Part shown: piece by piece, positions 1-12,314 of the stretch
Numbering within the stretch: the first letter of the stretch is position 1
Layout: each line of letters opens with the position of its first letter
Program-made: the position numbers and the translations under genes
The notes under the pieces: model-generated
Databases searched by the model: none
What the model was told of the DNA's origin: nothing
What the model saw: only the letters and a program-made list of their open reading frames with translations
Origin: an uncultured Roseateles sp.
GTDB taxonomy: Bacteria > Pseudomonadota > Gammaproteobacteria > Burkholderiales > Burkholderiaceae_C
Assembly (NCBI RefSeq): GCF_945956965.1
Contig: NZ_CAMFJS010000006.1
Span: forward strand, 124,001-188,000
DNA length: 64,000 nt
Reading direction: 5' to 3'

Positions 1-1533
1 GCCTACCGTTTCGGCATTGGCGAGGTGGATGAGTTCACCCTGACCGCCTTCCACCTCAATAACAACAATGGCATGAACTACGGCATGCCTTGGATCGACC
101 CCAGCCTGACTTCGCCGGACAGCGCCGTGACGCTGACCCCGCTCAAGCCCACGGCCTACTTCGGCATGGCCAGCGACTACAACCGCGGTACCGCCAGCCA
201 GCTGACCGGCGCTCACACCCACCGCTTCAGCAGCAATGTGGAATTGACCAGCAAGCTGCGCTTCAGCGACTACACCCGCGACCAACGTGCCGGCACGGTG
301 CGCTTTGCCCGTGCCAATTTGCAGCCCGATGGCAAAGATGTGACGCTGGAAACGCTGAGCGCCAAGACCGTGATTTCGCGCGGCACGCAGCTGAAGATTC
401 AAGACATGCAAACCGTGCACGCCCAAAGCGACTTGACTGCCAAGTTCAAGGGCTGGGGCCTGGGCCACGAGCTGCAAGCCGGTGTCGACTTCGCGCAGGA
501 AAAGAAGCAGGTGTTCACGCCGCGCAGCGCGGCACAAGGCGGCGTCAACCTGACCAAGCCCAACACCACGCTGGGCACGCCCGATGACGGCGCCTGGATT
601 GATGAAGGCTCACGCGTGCTGCGTACCGCCAATGAGTACACCTCGCGTGCGGCAGGCGCCTATGTGCAGGATCTGGTGCAGGTCGCGCCGGCCTGGAAGA
701 TTCTGGCCGGCTTGCGTTTCGACCACCTGAAGGGCGATTACGACAGCTACGCGATTCCCGCCAATGCTGCCGGCCCGGTGACCACCTCGTCGTACACCAT
801 GAAGGTCAAGGAATGGAGCAAGCGCCTGGGCGTGCTGTTCCAGCCGAACGAGCGCATGTCTTTCCACGCCTCGGCCGCTACCTCTTTCAATACCTCGGGC
901 GATGCTTACTCGCTGGGGGCAACGAATGTGGACACGCCGCCCGAGCAGTCCATCAACCTGGAGCTGGGCGCCAAGATCGACAGCGCGGACGGCAAGTTCA
1001 GCAGCCGCTACGCGATCTTCCAGACCACCAAGCTGCATGAGCGCAATACCGACCCGCTGGTGAATCTGGTTGTGCTTTCGGGCAAGCGCCATGTGGCCGG
1101 CTTTGAGATGGACTTCAGTGGCAATCTGGCACCGGGCTGGGAGGTTTACGGTTCCTATATGTGGATGCCGATCGCCCGCATTGATGAAGGCATTGCGGCC
1201 ACGGCCTCGGAGAAGGTCGGTGATCGTCCTTCGTTGACCCCGCGCCACAGCGGCACCATCTGGAGCAGCTACCAGCTGACCCAAAGCCTGCGCATCGGTG
1301 CCGGCCTGACCGCCCGCAGCGAGCAGACGCCTAACCGCAATCCAGGCTGGGCTGCACCGGGCTGGGTCACTGCCGATGTGATGGCCGAGTACGCAATCAT
1401 CCCCAAGCAGTTGCTGCTTAAACTCAATGTCAGCAATGTGGCCGACAAGCTGTATGCCGACTCGCTCTACACCGGTCACTATGTGCCGGGCGCGGGCCGC
1501 ATGGTCAGCCTGACCGGCAGCTATAAGTTCTAA
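1..1533 (+). CDS. TonB-dependent siderophore receptor (C-terminal part, 5' truncated by window)
   Basis: The reading frame is open from base 1, so the N-terminal plug domain and TonB box lie outside the window. The visible 511 codons are outer-membrane beta-barrel: alternating aromatic and polar strands with long loops, and a C-terminal strand ending in Lys-Phe, the usual outer-membrane terminal Phe. A TonB-receptor C-terminal pattern ([12 protein letters not shown], then [15 protein letters not shown]) is clear. The protein would import ferric siderophore across the outer membrane using TonB/ExbBD energy. The PiuC/YbiX-like hydroxylase gene 25 bases downstream is the classic partner of Fiu/PiuA catecholate receptors, so a catecholate substrate is inferred. 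The exact ligand cannot be read from sequence. Confidence 0.9.
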   Translation, partial: AYRFGIGEVDEFTLTAFHLNNNNGMNYGMPWIDPSLTSPDSAVTLTPLKPTAYFGMASDYNRGTASQLTGAHTHRFSSNVELTSKLRFSDYTRDQRAGTVRFARANLQPDGKDVTLETLSAKTVISRGTQLKIQDMQTVHAQSDLTAKFKGWGLGHELQAGVDFAQEKKQVFTPRSAAQGGVNLTKPNTTLGTPDDGAWIDEGSRVLRTANEYTSRAAGAYVQDLVQVAPAWKILAGLRFDHLKGDYDSYAIPANAAGPVTTSSYTMKVKEWSKRLGVLFQPNERMSFHASAATSFNTSGDAYSLGATNVDTPPEQSINLELGAKIDSADGKFSSRYAIFQTTKLHERNTDPLVNLVVLSGKRHVAGFEMDFSGNLAPGWEVYGSYMWMPIARIDEGIAATASEKVGDRPSLTPRHSGTIWSSYQLTQSLRIGAGLTARSEQTPNRNPGWAAPGWVTADVMAEYAIIPKQLLLKLNVSNVADKLYADSLYTGHYVPGAGRMVSLTGSYKF

Positions 1534-1558
1534 AGGGGCCGCAAGGCTTGTCACGCTC

Positions 1559-2242
1559 ATGTTGATCTGCATTCCCGCCGTTCTTGATTCCGACGCTTTG
1601 CAGCAGGCGCAGGCCTTGCTGGCCCAGGCCAGCTGGGAGCACGGGCGCAAGACGGCTGGGGTGCAGGCCGCCCTGGTCAAGAACAACGAGCAGCTCGCGT
1701 CCGGCAGTGAGCTCGCGCGCAGCTTGCAAGCCTTGATCTTGGGCGCGCTGGAGCGCAACACCACCTTCTTCTCGGCTGCCCTGCCCAAGCGGGTGCTGCC
1801 GCCCATATTCAACCGCTACAGCGGCGCGGCGAATACCTACGGCAATCATGTCGACCAGGCGATTCGCTACACGCCGGGCAGCGGCCAGCGTGTGCGCACC
1901 GATCTCTCCTGCACCTTGTTCCTGGCCGAACCGGCCGATTACGAGGGCGGTGAGTTGGTGATTGCAGACACCTACGGCGAGCAACGGGTCAAGCTGGCCG
2001 CGGGCGATATGGTTCTGTATCCCGGCACCAGCGTGCACCGGGTCGAGCCGGTCACGCGCGGCGCGCGCCTGGCCAGCTTCTTCTGGATCGAAAGCATGGT
2101 GCGCAGCGATGAGCAGCGCCGCTTGCTTTACGAGATGGACCAAGCCTTGATGCGCTTGCGCGCCGAGCAGGGCGAGTGTGAGGCCGCGGTCGCCCTGACC
2201 GGCACGTATCACAACCTCTTGCGCATGTGGGCGGACACATGA
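1559..2242 (+). CDS. PKHD-type Fe(II)/2-oxoglutarate hydroxylase, PiuC/YbiX family
   Basis: This 227-residue protein has the usual PiuC/YbiX length and begins with the family pattern of a short strand followed by WEHGRKTAG. It carries the prolyl-4-hydroxylase-like double-stranded beta-helix: an iron-binding H-x-D ([12 protein letters not shown]), a distal His ([13 protein letters not shown]), and the Arg that binds 2-oxoglutarate ([15 protein letters not shown]). Family members are cytoplasmic, iron-repressed enzymes encoded next to catecholate siderophore receptors; their substrate is not well defined. Here it follows such a receptor by 25 bases. Its stop overlaps the next start (ATGA at 2239-2242), so the three genes are likely one iron-responsive operon. 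Confidence 0.92.
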   Translation: MLICIPAVLDSDALQQAQALLAQASWEHGRKTAGVQAALVKNNEQLASGSELARSLQALILGALERNTTFFSAALPKRVLPPIFNRYSGAANTYGNHVDQAIRYTPGSGQRVRTDLSCTLFLAEPADYEGGELVIADTYGEQRVKLAAGDMVLYPGTSVHRVEPVTRGARLASFFWIESMVRSDEQRRLLYEMDQALMRLRAEQGECEAAVALTGTYHNLLRMWADT

Positions 2243-3390
2243 GTGGCGACACCCCCATGCGCTTGAGCGCGCTGCAGCCGATTCCGCCTGGCCTTGCCAA
2301 TCTGGCGGATTTCGAGGCTCATGCGCAGGCGGCCATGAATGCCGAGGCCTGGGCCTATCTGAATGGTGGCGCGGCCGATGAGATCACCCTGCGCGCCAAC
2401 CGCAGCGCCTGGGACGCCATCCGCTTGCAGCCGCGTGTGTTGCGCGATCTGAGCGGCGGCCATACCCGGGTGAACCTCTTGGGCAGCGAGTTGGCTCATC
2501 CCGTTCTGCTGGCGCCGATTGCCTATCAACGCCTGGCCCATGCCGATGGCGAATTGGCCTCGGCTTATGCGGCCGCAGCGCAAGGCGCAGGCATGGTGCT
2601 GAGCGCGCAGGCCTCGGTGGCGATGGAAGCAGTGGCGCAAGCTTTCGCGACCGAGCCGCAAAGCGGGCCGCTGTGGTTTCAGCTCTATTGGCGCGATGAC
2701 CGCGGCTTCATGCTGGAACTCTTGCAGCGGGTAGAGCGCGCTGGTTTCACCGCCTTGGTGCTGACGGTGGACGCGCCAGTGCATGGTGCCCGCGACCGCG
2801 AGCGCCGGGCTGGCTTCCAGTTGCCCGCGGATGTGCGTGCCGTCAATCTGGGCGGGCGCAAAAAGCCGCTGGACCTGCAGCCCGGGCAGAGTGCCTTGTT
2901 TGATGGCCTGATGCCGCGTGCCGCCACCTGGGCCGAGGTCGACTGGCTGCGCGCCAACAGCCGCCTGCCGCTGTTGCTCAAAGGCGTGACGCATGCCGAC
3001 GACGCGCTTGAGGCCCGTCAGCGCGGTGCTTGTGGCGTGATCGTGTCCAACCACGGTGGCCGCACCTTGGACACCGTGCCCGCCAGCGCCGAGCTGCTGC
3101 CGCGCCTGCGTGAGGGTGTTGGCGCTGACTTCTGCGTGTTGGTGGATGGCGGCATCCGGCGCGGCACCGATGTGCTGAAGGCCATGGCGCTTGGTGCTAA
3201 CGCGGTCTTGTTGGGGCGCCCCTATGTGCATGCTTTGGCGGCCGCGGGCGCGCATGGCGTGGCCCATGCGCTGCGACTTTTGCGCGATGAACTCGAGATT
3301 GCGATGGCTTTGAGCGGATGCAAAACCTTGGCCGAGGCCGGCCCGCATTTGCTGTGGTCAGCGCATAAACCGCCTGGATGCGGCCATTGA
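2239..3390 (+). CDS. FMN-dependent alpha-hydroxy-acid oxidase/dehydrogenase (LldD/glycolate oxidase family)
   Basis: The ATG at 2239 overlaps the upstream stop as ATGA, which is preferred over the GTG at 2227. The roughly 383-residue TIM barrel has the family hallmarks: [14 protein letters not shown] near the N-terminus, the catalytic loop [13 protein letters not shown] with active-site His and Arg, [12 protein letters not shown] with the FMN-contacting Lys, and the phosphate-binding [27 protein letters not shown] segment split over two strands. Such enzymes oxidise lactate, glycolate, mandelate or similar 2-hydroxy acids to 2-oxo acids. The substrate cannot be assigned. Translational coupling to a PiuC-like hydroxylase is unusual for this family and may reflect handling of a hydroxy-acid from a siderophore; that is inference only. 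Confidence 0.88.
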   Translation: MSGDTPMRLSALQPIPPGLANLADFEAHAQAAMNAEAWAYLNGGAADEITLRANRSAWDAIRLQPRVLRDLSGGHTRVNLLGSELAHPVLLAPIAYQRLAHADGELASAYAAAAQGAGMVLSAQASVAMEAVAQAFATEPQSGPLWFQLYWRDDRGFMLELLQRVERAGFTALVLTVDAPVHGARDRERRAGFQLPADVRAVNLGGRKKPLDLQPGQSALFDGLMPRAATWAEVDWLRANSRLPLLLKGVTHADDALEARQRGACGVIVSNHGGRTLDTVPASAELLPRLREGVGADFCVLVDGGIRRGTDVLKAMALGANAVLLGRPYVHALAAAGAHGVAHALRLLRDELEIAMALSGCKTLAEAGPHLLWSAHKPPGCGH

Positions 3391-3515
3391 GTGATGCGGG
3401 TGCGCGACACACAGGGTAAACAAGGGTCATTTCCGTGTGTGATTGAGCCGCGCTCTCCTATGAAAGCCTTCTCAATGCAGGAGGCGCGCAGTACCATTGC
3501 CCTCGCTAGGTGCTA

Positions 3516-3588
3516 GAGAGAATTGAAGGCTTATGCGGTCTTCACCCGGACCCGGCACATCAACAACACTTTGATGGAGAGAATTGAA
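3516..3588 (+). repeat. Duplicated gagagaattgaa motif in the SWIB gene leader
   Basis: The 12-mer gagagaattgaa occurs at 3516-3527 and again at 3577-3588, the second copy directly abutting the ATG at 3589 and serving as its ribosome binding region. The first copy precedes an in-frame ATG at 3523+. The duplication could reflect a translation-control leader or a small local duplication. Confidence 0.5.
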
Positions 3589-4020
3589 ATGGCAACTGCG
3601 AAGAAGGCCGCGCCCGCAAAGAAGGCGGCTGCGGCAACCAAGGCCCCTGCGGCTAAAAAAGTGGCCGTGAAGGCTGCTGCACCGGCAAAGAAAGCAGCCC
3701 CCGCTAAGAAGGCTGCTCCCGCTGCAAAGAAGGCACCTGCTGCGAAGAAGGCTGCTGCTCCTGCGAAGAAGCGCACTCCCAACGCTGCCTTCATGAAGGC
3801 CTTGACTCCCAGCGCCGCTCTGGCCGCCATCGTCGGCGCAGCTCCGCTGCCACGCACCGATGTGACCAAGAAGGTGTGGGAATACATCAAGAAGCACAAG
3901 CTGCAGGACGAAGTGCAAAAGCGCATCATCGTTGCCGACGCCGCCCTGAAGGAAATCTTCGGCAAGGCCAAGGCCGATATGTTCGAGATGACCAAGCTGA
4001 TCAACAGCCACCTGAAGTAA
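3589..4020 (+). CDS. SWIB/MDM2 domain protein with histone-H1-like Lys/Ala-rich tail
   Basis: The start at 3589 is chosen because the gagagaattgaa element directly precedes it and the in-frame extension upstream is not protein-like. About 60 N-terminal residues are AAKK/PAKK repeats of the histone H1/HU-tail type, expected to bind DNA without sequence preference. Residues about 64-143 form a compact SWIB domain (TPSAALAAIVG, TDVTKKVWEYIKKHKLQD, KEIFGKAKADMFEMTKLI). SWIB with a lysine-rich arm is widespread in Betaproteobacteria and Chlamydiae as a small nucleoid-associated protein, and that is the likely role here. It is monocistronic, bounded downstream by a strong terminator. Confidence 0.92.
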   Translation: MATAKKAAPAKKAAAATKAPAAKKVAVKAAAPAKKAAPAKKAAPAAKKAPAAKKAAAPAKKRTPNAAFMKALTPSAALAAIVGAAPLPRTDVTKKVWEYIKKHKLQDEVQKRIIVADAALKEIFGKAKADMFEMTKLINSHLK

Positions 4021-4068
4021 TGCGTCATGGCGCCGACGGGCTTCGCGCTCATCGGCGGCTTGCAAGAA

Positions 4069-4098
4069 GGCCCGGCTTGACCGGGCCTTTTTCTTTTT
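4069..4098 (+). terminator. Rho-independent terminator of the SWIB gene
   Basis: A perfect GGCCCGG/CCGGGCC stem (4069-4075 with 4081-4087) and 5-base loop CTTGA are followed by a T-rich tract (4088-4098). It lies 48 bases after the SWIB stop. Confidence 0.9.
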
Positions 4099-4155
4099 CC
4101 GCCCGCCTGTCTATCGCTGGGCGGAGCAACTTGGCTCAGTGCGGCGCAGCGTGCT

Positions 4156-4551
4156 TCAGACGGTCTGCAAAGCCAGGCAAGCTTGCAGTTGCGCAGCGAA
4201 GCGTGGCACGGCAAAAGGTTTGATCCAGTAGTCACAAAAGCCGGCCGCCAATGCGGCGTCCACTTGGCGCCTATCGTCATCGGCCGACAGCGCGGTGCAG
4301 CGCAAGTCCGCCAAGCGCGGGTCGGCCTGCAAGCGCGCGAACAAGTCCATGCCATTGGTGTCGGGCAGGTTCATATCGATCAGCAGCAGGTCGGGGCGCA
4401 AGCCCTCATGCAGCAGGGCCATGGCCTCGGCACCGGTCTCGGCGCAGATCAATTCCCAGCCGGGCAGGCGTCGAAACACTTCTTCCATCAGAACGATGTT
4501 GATGCGGTCGTCTTCGACGTAGAGCACTTGGGCGGCTGAATCCTGCTGCAT
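4156..4551 (-). CDS. Stand-alone response regulator receiver (CheY-like)
   Basis: This is a single REC domain with no output domain, 131 residues from the ATG at 4551; a longer TTG start at 4635 adds residues unlike the family. The acidic pocket is at residues 14-15 (YVEDDR), the phospho-acceptor is Asp59 (LLLIDMNLPDTNGM), the conserved Ser/Thr position lies in CTALSADDD, and the Lys lies in YWIKPF. The spacing DMNLP-D-TNGM and the YVEDDRINIVLMEE start are typical of receivers paired with hybrid kinases. It would act through phosphorylation-dependent protein contacts. No kinase is adjacent; the hybrid kinase at 8974-10995 is a possible but unproven partner. Confidence 0.9.
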   Translation of the reverse strand: MQQDSAAQVLYVEDDRINIVLMEEVFRRLPGWELICAETGAEAMALLHEGLRPDLLLIDMNLPDTNGMDLFARLQADPRLADLRCTALSADDDRRQVDAALAAGFCDYWIKPFAVPRFAAQLQACLALQTV

Positions 4552-4842
4552 GGCGGAATGTGCGATGGGCGGTTGGACGGGACGGCGCACAGCGTAGCAG
4601 TGAAAGTTCCGGCGCTGCCGGTCTTTAAGCTGCAAAAGCTAGAAATTTGCGAATCGTCAAATTGTGCACTTTGTCACATTTGTGCGATTAAAAGCTCTGG
4701 CGCGTGAAATTACTCACCTTCAGGGCTTTCACCGCTTGTATCTGAACGTAAATCGACAGGGTGCATTCTTTACACTAGCGATATGGCCGAAGGCGGCGCT
4801 CAGGCGGCGTTTTTGGGTCCAAAGAAACATCAAATGGCAGCT

Positions 4843-4875
4843 TTTTTGCCGATCAATTTCAGCATTTTTGCCGAT
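4843..4875 (+). repeat. Direct repeat of tttttgccgat upstream of the PEP-CTERM gene
   Basis: Two copies, 4843-4853 and 4865-4875, start 22 bases apart (about two helical turns). They end 20 bases before the ATG at 4896, so they sit in the leader or promoter region. The surrounding 4552-4895 stretch is AT-rich for this genome and holds no gene. The repeats could bind a regulator. Confidence 0.45.
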
Positions 4876-4895
4876 TGAGATAACCAGGAATCATC

Positions 4896-5666
4896 ATGTC
4901 TTTGCTCGCTACTCTTGCACTTGCGGCCTCCGGCGCGGCGTCAGGCGCCGTGCTACCGCATTGCTCGTGGGACAAGCCGGGCGTGAACCCCTTCATGGGT
5001 GATGTGGTGGCCGCCGTCGACCGCTACACCGACATTCCTGCGGCGACCCGCGCCAAGTTGAAGGAGCGCATGAAGAAGCGCGACTACGACGAGCTGGTCA
5101 GCATTCAGCGCGACGGCATCAAGGGCAATGCCCAGTACGGCAGCGAAATTCGCGATATGCATTTCGGCGCCAACAATGTGTGCAAGACGGTCAGCCGCGC
5201 CAAGTGGTCGGCCAAGCTCGAAGAGCGCGGCCTGGTCTACTGCGAAGACGGTCAGTGCATCTTGGTGCCCACCGTGTGCCGCAATGTCAGCCGCATCGAT
5301 CGCATGCCCGCCAAGGCGGCAGCGCCGGGTGGCGGCAGCAACTCCGCGACCGGAGACTCGCAAGCGCCGCTGGAATTCGAACCCACATCGGCCGGCCCAT
5401 TGGCAGCACCAGGCTCCTTCGCAGCCGGCGCGGGCGGTGGCTCGGATGTTGCGCCGCTGCTGCCGGGATCGGTCTTTACTTCTAGCGCTCCAGCAGCGCC
5501 GCTGGGCTCTTTTGGGCCTGGTGGTGGTGCGAGCCCGATCGCGCCGCCCGGTGCGCCCTCTCTGCCACCAGGACCGGCACCGGTCGTGCCTGAACCCGGC
5601 ACCTGGGCCTTGCTCTTGGCGGGCTTGACCGCGCTGGGCTTCATCGCCCGCCGTCGCCAACACTGA
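4896..5666 (+). CDS. MHFG-type PEP-CTERM sorting domain protein
   Basis: The 256-residue protein begins with a short hydrophobic signal-like segment (SLLATLALAASGAASGA). A conserved Cys-containing region of about 120 residues follows, including the phrase DMHFGANNVCKTV; this matches what is annotated as the MHFG family of PEP-CTERM proteins. A Pro/Gly/Ala/Ser-rich linker of about 90 residues leads to a C-terminal sorting signal: VVPEPGTW, a hydrophobic helix, then RRRQ. PEP-CTERM proteins are exported and processed by an exosortase, usually for exopolysaccharide-associated surface display. The exosortase is not in this window. An AGGAA ribosome site precedes the ATG. The function of the MHFG domain is unknown. 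Confidence 0.88.
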   Translation: MSLLATLALAASGAASGAVLPHCSWDKPGVNPFMGDVVAAVDRYTDIPAATRAKLKERMKKRDYDELVSIQRDGIKGNAQYGSEIRDMHFGANNVCKTVSRAKWSAKLEERGLVYCEDGQCILVPTVCRNVSRIDRMPAKAAAPGGGSNSATGDSQAPLEFEPTSAGPLAAPGSFAAGAGGGSDVAPLLPGSVFTSSAPAAPLGSFGPGGGASPIAPPGAPSLPPGPAPVVPEPGTWALLLAGLTALGFIARRRQH

Positions 5667-5712
5667 TCACTGATGCGGCGGGCCAGCGCTCGCCGTGAGT
5701 CAGCCGAATTGA

Positions 5713-5736
5713 AAACGGGGCCTTGTGGCCCCGTTT
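5713..5736 (-). terminator. Terminator between the PEP-CTERM gene and uvrA
   Basis: A perfect 10-bp inverted repeat (aaacggggcc at 5713-5722, ggccccgttt at 5727-5736) has a 4-base loop, between converging genes. Flanking A/T runs allow use on both strands; it lies 5 bases after the uvrA stop. Confidence 0.8.
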
Positions 5737-5741
5737 GTCAT

Positions 5742-8681
<2,940 letters not shown>

Positions 8682-8973
8682 GATGGTGGGGGAGCTGCTG
8701 CAGGCCAAGGAAAAACAACTGAGCATCATAGGCCGCTTGCCTTCTGAATGTCGGTGCGCAGCGCCCCGGGCACTGGAAAAGAGGGCGATATCGACCCGAC
8801 ATCGTCGCGGCGGACCCGACTTACCGTGTCAATTCAAGCTTAGCTCCGGCCAAGTAAGGTTTAAAGTCAATTCCAAGTTCGCCGATGACCAGCTTGCAGC
8901 TCATCATGCGGGGACTGGCGTGTGCATTCTTGTTCGGGATGCGTGAAGCCAATCGAAATGAGGAGAGCCATTT
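8682..8973. other. Divergent intergenic region between uvrA and the hybrid kinase
   Basis: These 292 bases hold the 5' leaders of both divergent genes. A strong ribosome site (gaggag, 8961-8966) serves the kinase ATG at 8974. No convincing sigma70 promoter pair, small gene or LexA box was recognised by eye. Confidence 0.5.
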
Positions 8974-10995
8974 ATGGGCGTTGAGACAGGGGCAGGGATG
9001 GACCGCGACCATGCGCCTGACCCAGGCCTGCTGCAAATCGCGGCCGCATTCTCCGAATTGGGGGCCTGGCGCCAAGACTGTGGTGCCGCCGGGGCGTTTC
9101 ACGCCTGCGGCATGAGCTATCAGATTTTGCGCGTGCCGCCGGACAGCCTGCATCGTTTGGCGGACTGCTGGGCGCTGTTGCATGACGCGGATCAGCAGCA
9201 AGTCGCCGCCGCCCAGGCGAGTTGCGAAGTCCAGGGCATGGCTTATGCCTTGGATGTGCGATTGAAGCAGGCGAGCGCCGTGCCGATCTGGCTGCGTGTG
9301 CAGGCCGAGCCCGTGCGGGATGGCCAAGGGCACATCATCGCCACCCAAGGAGTGTTCCGCGACGTCAGCGCTGCCAAGCTGGCGGAGGCCGCGCTGCAAG
9401 AAAGCGAGATGCGCTTTCGCTCTTTGATTGAAGGGGTTGAGCGGGTTTCGGTGCAGGGCTATGACAGCCAGCGCCGGGTGATCTTCTGGAACAAGGCCAG
9501 CGAGCGGCTTTACGGCTTCAGCGCCGAGGAGGCGATCGGGCAAAAGCTGGAGGACTTGATCATCCCGCCCGAGATGCGCGAACTGGTGATCGCCGGCACG
9601 CAGCAATGGCTGCAGTCCGGCGTGGTGTCGGTGCCGGCCGAGGAGCTGGTTTTGCGTCACAAGGATGGCTCGCCGGTGCCGGTGTTTTCCAGCCATTCCA
9701 TGCAACGCAGCCGCAGTGGCGAGGCCTTGCTGTACTGCGTGGATGTGGATTTGAGTGAGCGGGTGCAGGCCGAGGCGGTGCGTCATCAGCTGGAGTTGCG
9801 CCTGCGTGAAGCCCAGAAGCTGGAGGCCTTGGGCACCATGGCCGGCGGCATTGCGCATGACTTCAACAATGTGCTGGGCGCGATTCTGGCCAATGTCAGC
9901 CTGGCCAGCGCCTTGCTGCCTGAGGAACATCCGGCCCGCCAACCGCTGCGCCTGATCAGCCGTGGCGGTGAACGCGCCCGCAGCATGGTGCAGAAAATGC
10001 TGGCCTTCAGTCGCCATGCGCCGCACAGCCTGGAAGTTATCCCGCTGGCCGAGCAGGTCAAGGACAACCTGGCGCTGCTGCAGGCCAGCCTGCCGCCACG
10101 GGTGAGCTTGCGCATCGTCGAGGCCGATGAAGCCTTGCGTGTCGAGGCCGATGCCAGCGAGCTGCAACAGGTGTTGTTCAATCTTTGCACCAATGCCTGG
10201 CAGGCGCTGCCGGCCCAGGGCGGCAAGATTGAAGTCGGCCTGCGCGCCTGCCGCTTGCCGCAGGATAGGCCCGAGCTGGACTTGCCGGCCGGCGACTATG
10301 CCCATCTCTTTGTGCGGGACGATGGCAGCGGCATCAGCGAGGAGACGCGCGCGCGCATCTTCGAACCCTTCTTCACCACCAAATCGGTGGAGCAGGGCAC
10401 CGGCCTGGGTTTGTCGGTGGTGCATGGCATTGTGAGCAGCCATCGCGGCGCCGTGGCGCTGGAGAGCCAGCTCGGCGCAGGCAGCTGCTTCAGCGTCTAT
10501 CTGCCCAGCTACACCGGCCCGGCGACGCCGTCGCAGTCACATTCGCAGCAGCTCGCGACCCCCGGCCCTGACACTGCTGCTGCGGCTACACCGGCCCAGG
10601 CCGCCATACGCCCGCAGGTCTTGTATGTGGATGATGACGAGGTGATGCGCCTGACCGTTGAAGGCCTGTTGCAGCGGGCCGGCTATCGGGTTGAGCTGTG
10701 CGCCTCGGTGGATGAGGCGCTGGCCAGCTTGGCGGCGCATGGCCAGGACATTGCCGTCGTGGTGAGCGACTACAACATGCCCGGGCGCGATGGCCTTGGC
10801 TTGGCCAAGGCGATGCAAAGCGGCCTCCCGCAGCTGCCGCTGCTTTTGTCCACCGGCTATGTCAGCGAGCATCTGCAGCAGCAGGTGCAGGCCATGGGCC
10901 TGGCCCGCTTGATCAAGAAAGAGCATCTGCTCGATGAGCTGGTGCCCAGCATCACCCAGCTCCTGGCCAGCGGCAGTCAGCCCCGCAGCTGGTGA
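8974..10995 (+). CDS. PAS-domain hybrid sensor histidine kinase with C-terminal receiver
   Basis: This 673-residue soluble kinase has no membrane segments. Two PAS-like regions occupy roughly residues 15-140 and 145-280; the second has a good PAS core (FWNKASERLYGFSAEEAIG). The HisKA phospho-acceptor is His295 (GGIAHDFNNVLGA), of the HDFNN subtype. The HATPase_c domain shows the N box (LFNLCTNAWQAL), G1 (DDGSGIS) and G2 (GTGLGLSVVHGI). A linker leads to a REC domain with acidic DDDE and acceptor Asp599 (VVVSDYNMPGRDG). An intracellular ligand or redox cue is inferred. The gene starts with a good gaggag site and is followed by the cyclase-fold genes, suggesting a signalling cluster, although the genes may be separate transcripts. 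Confidence 0.93.
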   Translation: MGVETGAGMDRDHAPDPGLLQIAAAFSELGAWRQDCGAAGAFHACGMSYQILRVPPDSLHRLADCWALLHDADQQQVAAAQASCEVQGMAYALDVRLKQASAVPIWLRVQAEPVRDGQGHIIATQGVFRDVSAAKLAEAALQESEMRFRSLIEGVERVSVQGYDSQRRVIFWNKASERLYGFSAEEAIGQKLEDLIIPPEMRELVIAGTQQWLQSGVVSVPAEELVLRHKDGSPVPVFSSHSMQRSRSGEALLYCVDVDLSERVQAEAVRHQLELRLREAQKLEALGTMAGGIAHDFNNVLGAILANVSLASALLPEEHPARQPLRLISRGGERARSMVQKMLAFSRHAPHSLEVIPLAEQVKDNLALLQASLPPRVSLRIVEADEALRVEADASELQQVLFNLCTNAWQALPAQGGKIEVGLRACRLPQDRPELDLPAGDYAHLFVRDDGSGISEETRARIFEPFFTTKSVEQGTGLGLSVVHGIVSSHRGAVALESQLGAGSCFSVYLPSYTGPATPSQSHSQQLATPGPDTAAAATPAQAAIRPQVLYVDDDEVMRLTVEGLLQRAGYRVELCASVDEALASLAAHGQDIAVVVSDYNMPGRDGLGLAKAMQSGLPQLPLLLSTGYVSEHLQQQVQAMGLARLIKKEHLLDELVPSITQLLASGSQPRSW

Positions 10996-11087
10996 GTGCC
11001 GACTCGCGAGCAAACCCGCTGAATCAGACCAATCCGCCCGGCTGACCGACAATGCGCGGCATTGAGAGTCGCCAAGGAGTGTTGGGA

Positions 11088-12314
11088 TTGAACGAAGTGT
11101 TACGCCGCCGCAAGTCATGGCTGGACGGCTTCATGGCCTACGACTGGCCTGCGCATTTGAGCGAAGCCGAGGTGCGCGAGCACATCATGCTGCTCGACCA
11201 ACGCCTCTACGAACTCTGGGATCTGGGCCAAAACCTGGTCTACGGCTGGGCGCCCAGCGCCAGGGGTTTGCGCTTGCTGCTGGCCCCACACCCGATGCTG
11301 ACCGAGTTTGTGCAGGCGGCTCAAGCTGCTAATGATGAGGCCGAGGGCGAGCGCCGCAGCCGCTTGCTTGACGAAGTGCTGGCTCAACCCGGCCAGTTGC
11401 CCGACGCCCAGTTGGATGCCCTGGCCGCCGAATTCGATATCGCGCCCCTGCATGTGGACCTGCCCTTCGAGCCCAAGCTGGGCCTGGGCCTGGAACTGGT
11501 GGCCGCCATCGTGGCGCGCTACAGCATCCGCTTGGTGGAAGACCGCGCCGTGATTCTGCTGGACACGGTGGGCTTCTCCCTGCTCAAGCCGCTGCAGCAG
11601 GTGGTGCAGCTGGGCAGCTTGTCTTGTTCGGTCAATGCGGCTTACGCCAAGCTGCTGGACCGCGAGATCAATATCAATTTCGCCCGCACCACCACCGGCG
11701 ACGGCTTCTACATCTGGAACCGCATGCGCGGCATCGAAGCCAATGTGGAGCTCTACCAGCTGCTGCAATTCATCCTGGCCGATAACGCCCTGGCGCGTGA
11801 GCGGGCGCTGCGGCCGGAGTCGGTGCCGCGCCTGCGCGCCGCTTTCCATGTCGGGTCGCACTATGAGTTCTATCAGTCTGAGGGCCTGAACCCGACCTCC
11901 TTCAGCTATTTGGTGGGTCAGGTCACGATCGAGTTGGCGCGCATGCTGGACCGGGCCCTGCCCGGCCAGATTCTGGTGGGCAAGTTCAGCACCTTGATGC
12001 ACGACAGCCAGGGCGGCCACAGCCAGCGCATCGACAGCAAAGACTTTGTGGAGCGCGCACGCTCCCCGCTCAAGCAGCTTGACGGCTTGGCCCTGGGCGG
12101 CTCGGAGATCGACGAGATCGCCTGCTACCTGACCGGGCGGCGCGACGATGAGAGCCAGTTCGACATCAGCGAATTCGCCATCCGCGACAAGCATGGTCTG
12201 GAGCACCGGGTCTACAACGCCAAGATCAATATCCATCGCCGCCAAGGCGAGTCCATTTACCTCGGTTTGCGCGAAGAAGACCTGTCGGACTTCGGTATCC
12301 CCCTAGAAAGGTAG
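11088..12314 (+). CDS. Cyclase-fold protein (class III nucleotidyl cyclase-like), function unproven
   Basis: The TTG at 11088 is preferred because aaggag (11074-11079) sits 8 bases upstream; an ATG at 11052 has no ribosome site. The protein is about 408 residues. Its N-terminal 140 residues are helical and unrecognised. From residue about 155 it shows class III cyclase landmarks: VILLDTVGFSLL, with an Asp at the first metal position (Asp159), and ARTTTGDGFYIWNR, with the second metal-type Asp (Asp205) in a GDG turn. Later motifs are weak: the Lys/Asp that select the base and the transition-state Asn/Arg are not obvious. Activity may be degenerate or atypical. The next gene is an unambiguous cyclase-domain protein, so the two may be functionally paired. 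Confidence 0.6.
   Translation: MNEVLRRRKSWLDGFMAYDWPAHLSEAEVREHIMLLDQRLYELWDLGQNLVYGWAPSARGLRLLLAPHPMLTEFVQAAQAANDEAEGERRSRLLDEVLAQPGQLPDAQLDALAAEFDIAPLHVDLPFEPKLGLGLELVAAIVARYSIRLVEDRAVILLDTVGFSLLKPLQQVVQLGSLSCSVNAAYAKLLDREININFARTTTGDGFYIWNRMRGIEANVELYQLLQFILADNALARERALRPESVPRLRAAFHVGSHYEFYQSEGLNPTSFSYLVGQVTIELARMLDRALPGQILVGKFSTLMHDSQGGHSQRIDSKDFVERARSPLKQLDGLALGGSEIDEIACYLTGRRDDESQFDISEFAIRDKHGLEHRVYNAKINIHRRQGESIYLGLREEDLSDFGIPLER

Noticed and set aside
610-1812. Long leftward open frame opposite the TonB receptor and PiuC genes
   Set aside because: Antisense shadow of high-GC coding sequence: it overlaps two clear genes, and its protein is rich in Arg, Gln, Ala and His with no motif.
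8682-8973. LexA/SOS box for uvrA
   Set aside because: No CTGT-N8-ACAG-like or related palindrome was found in the upstream region.
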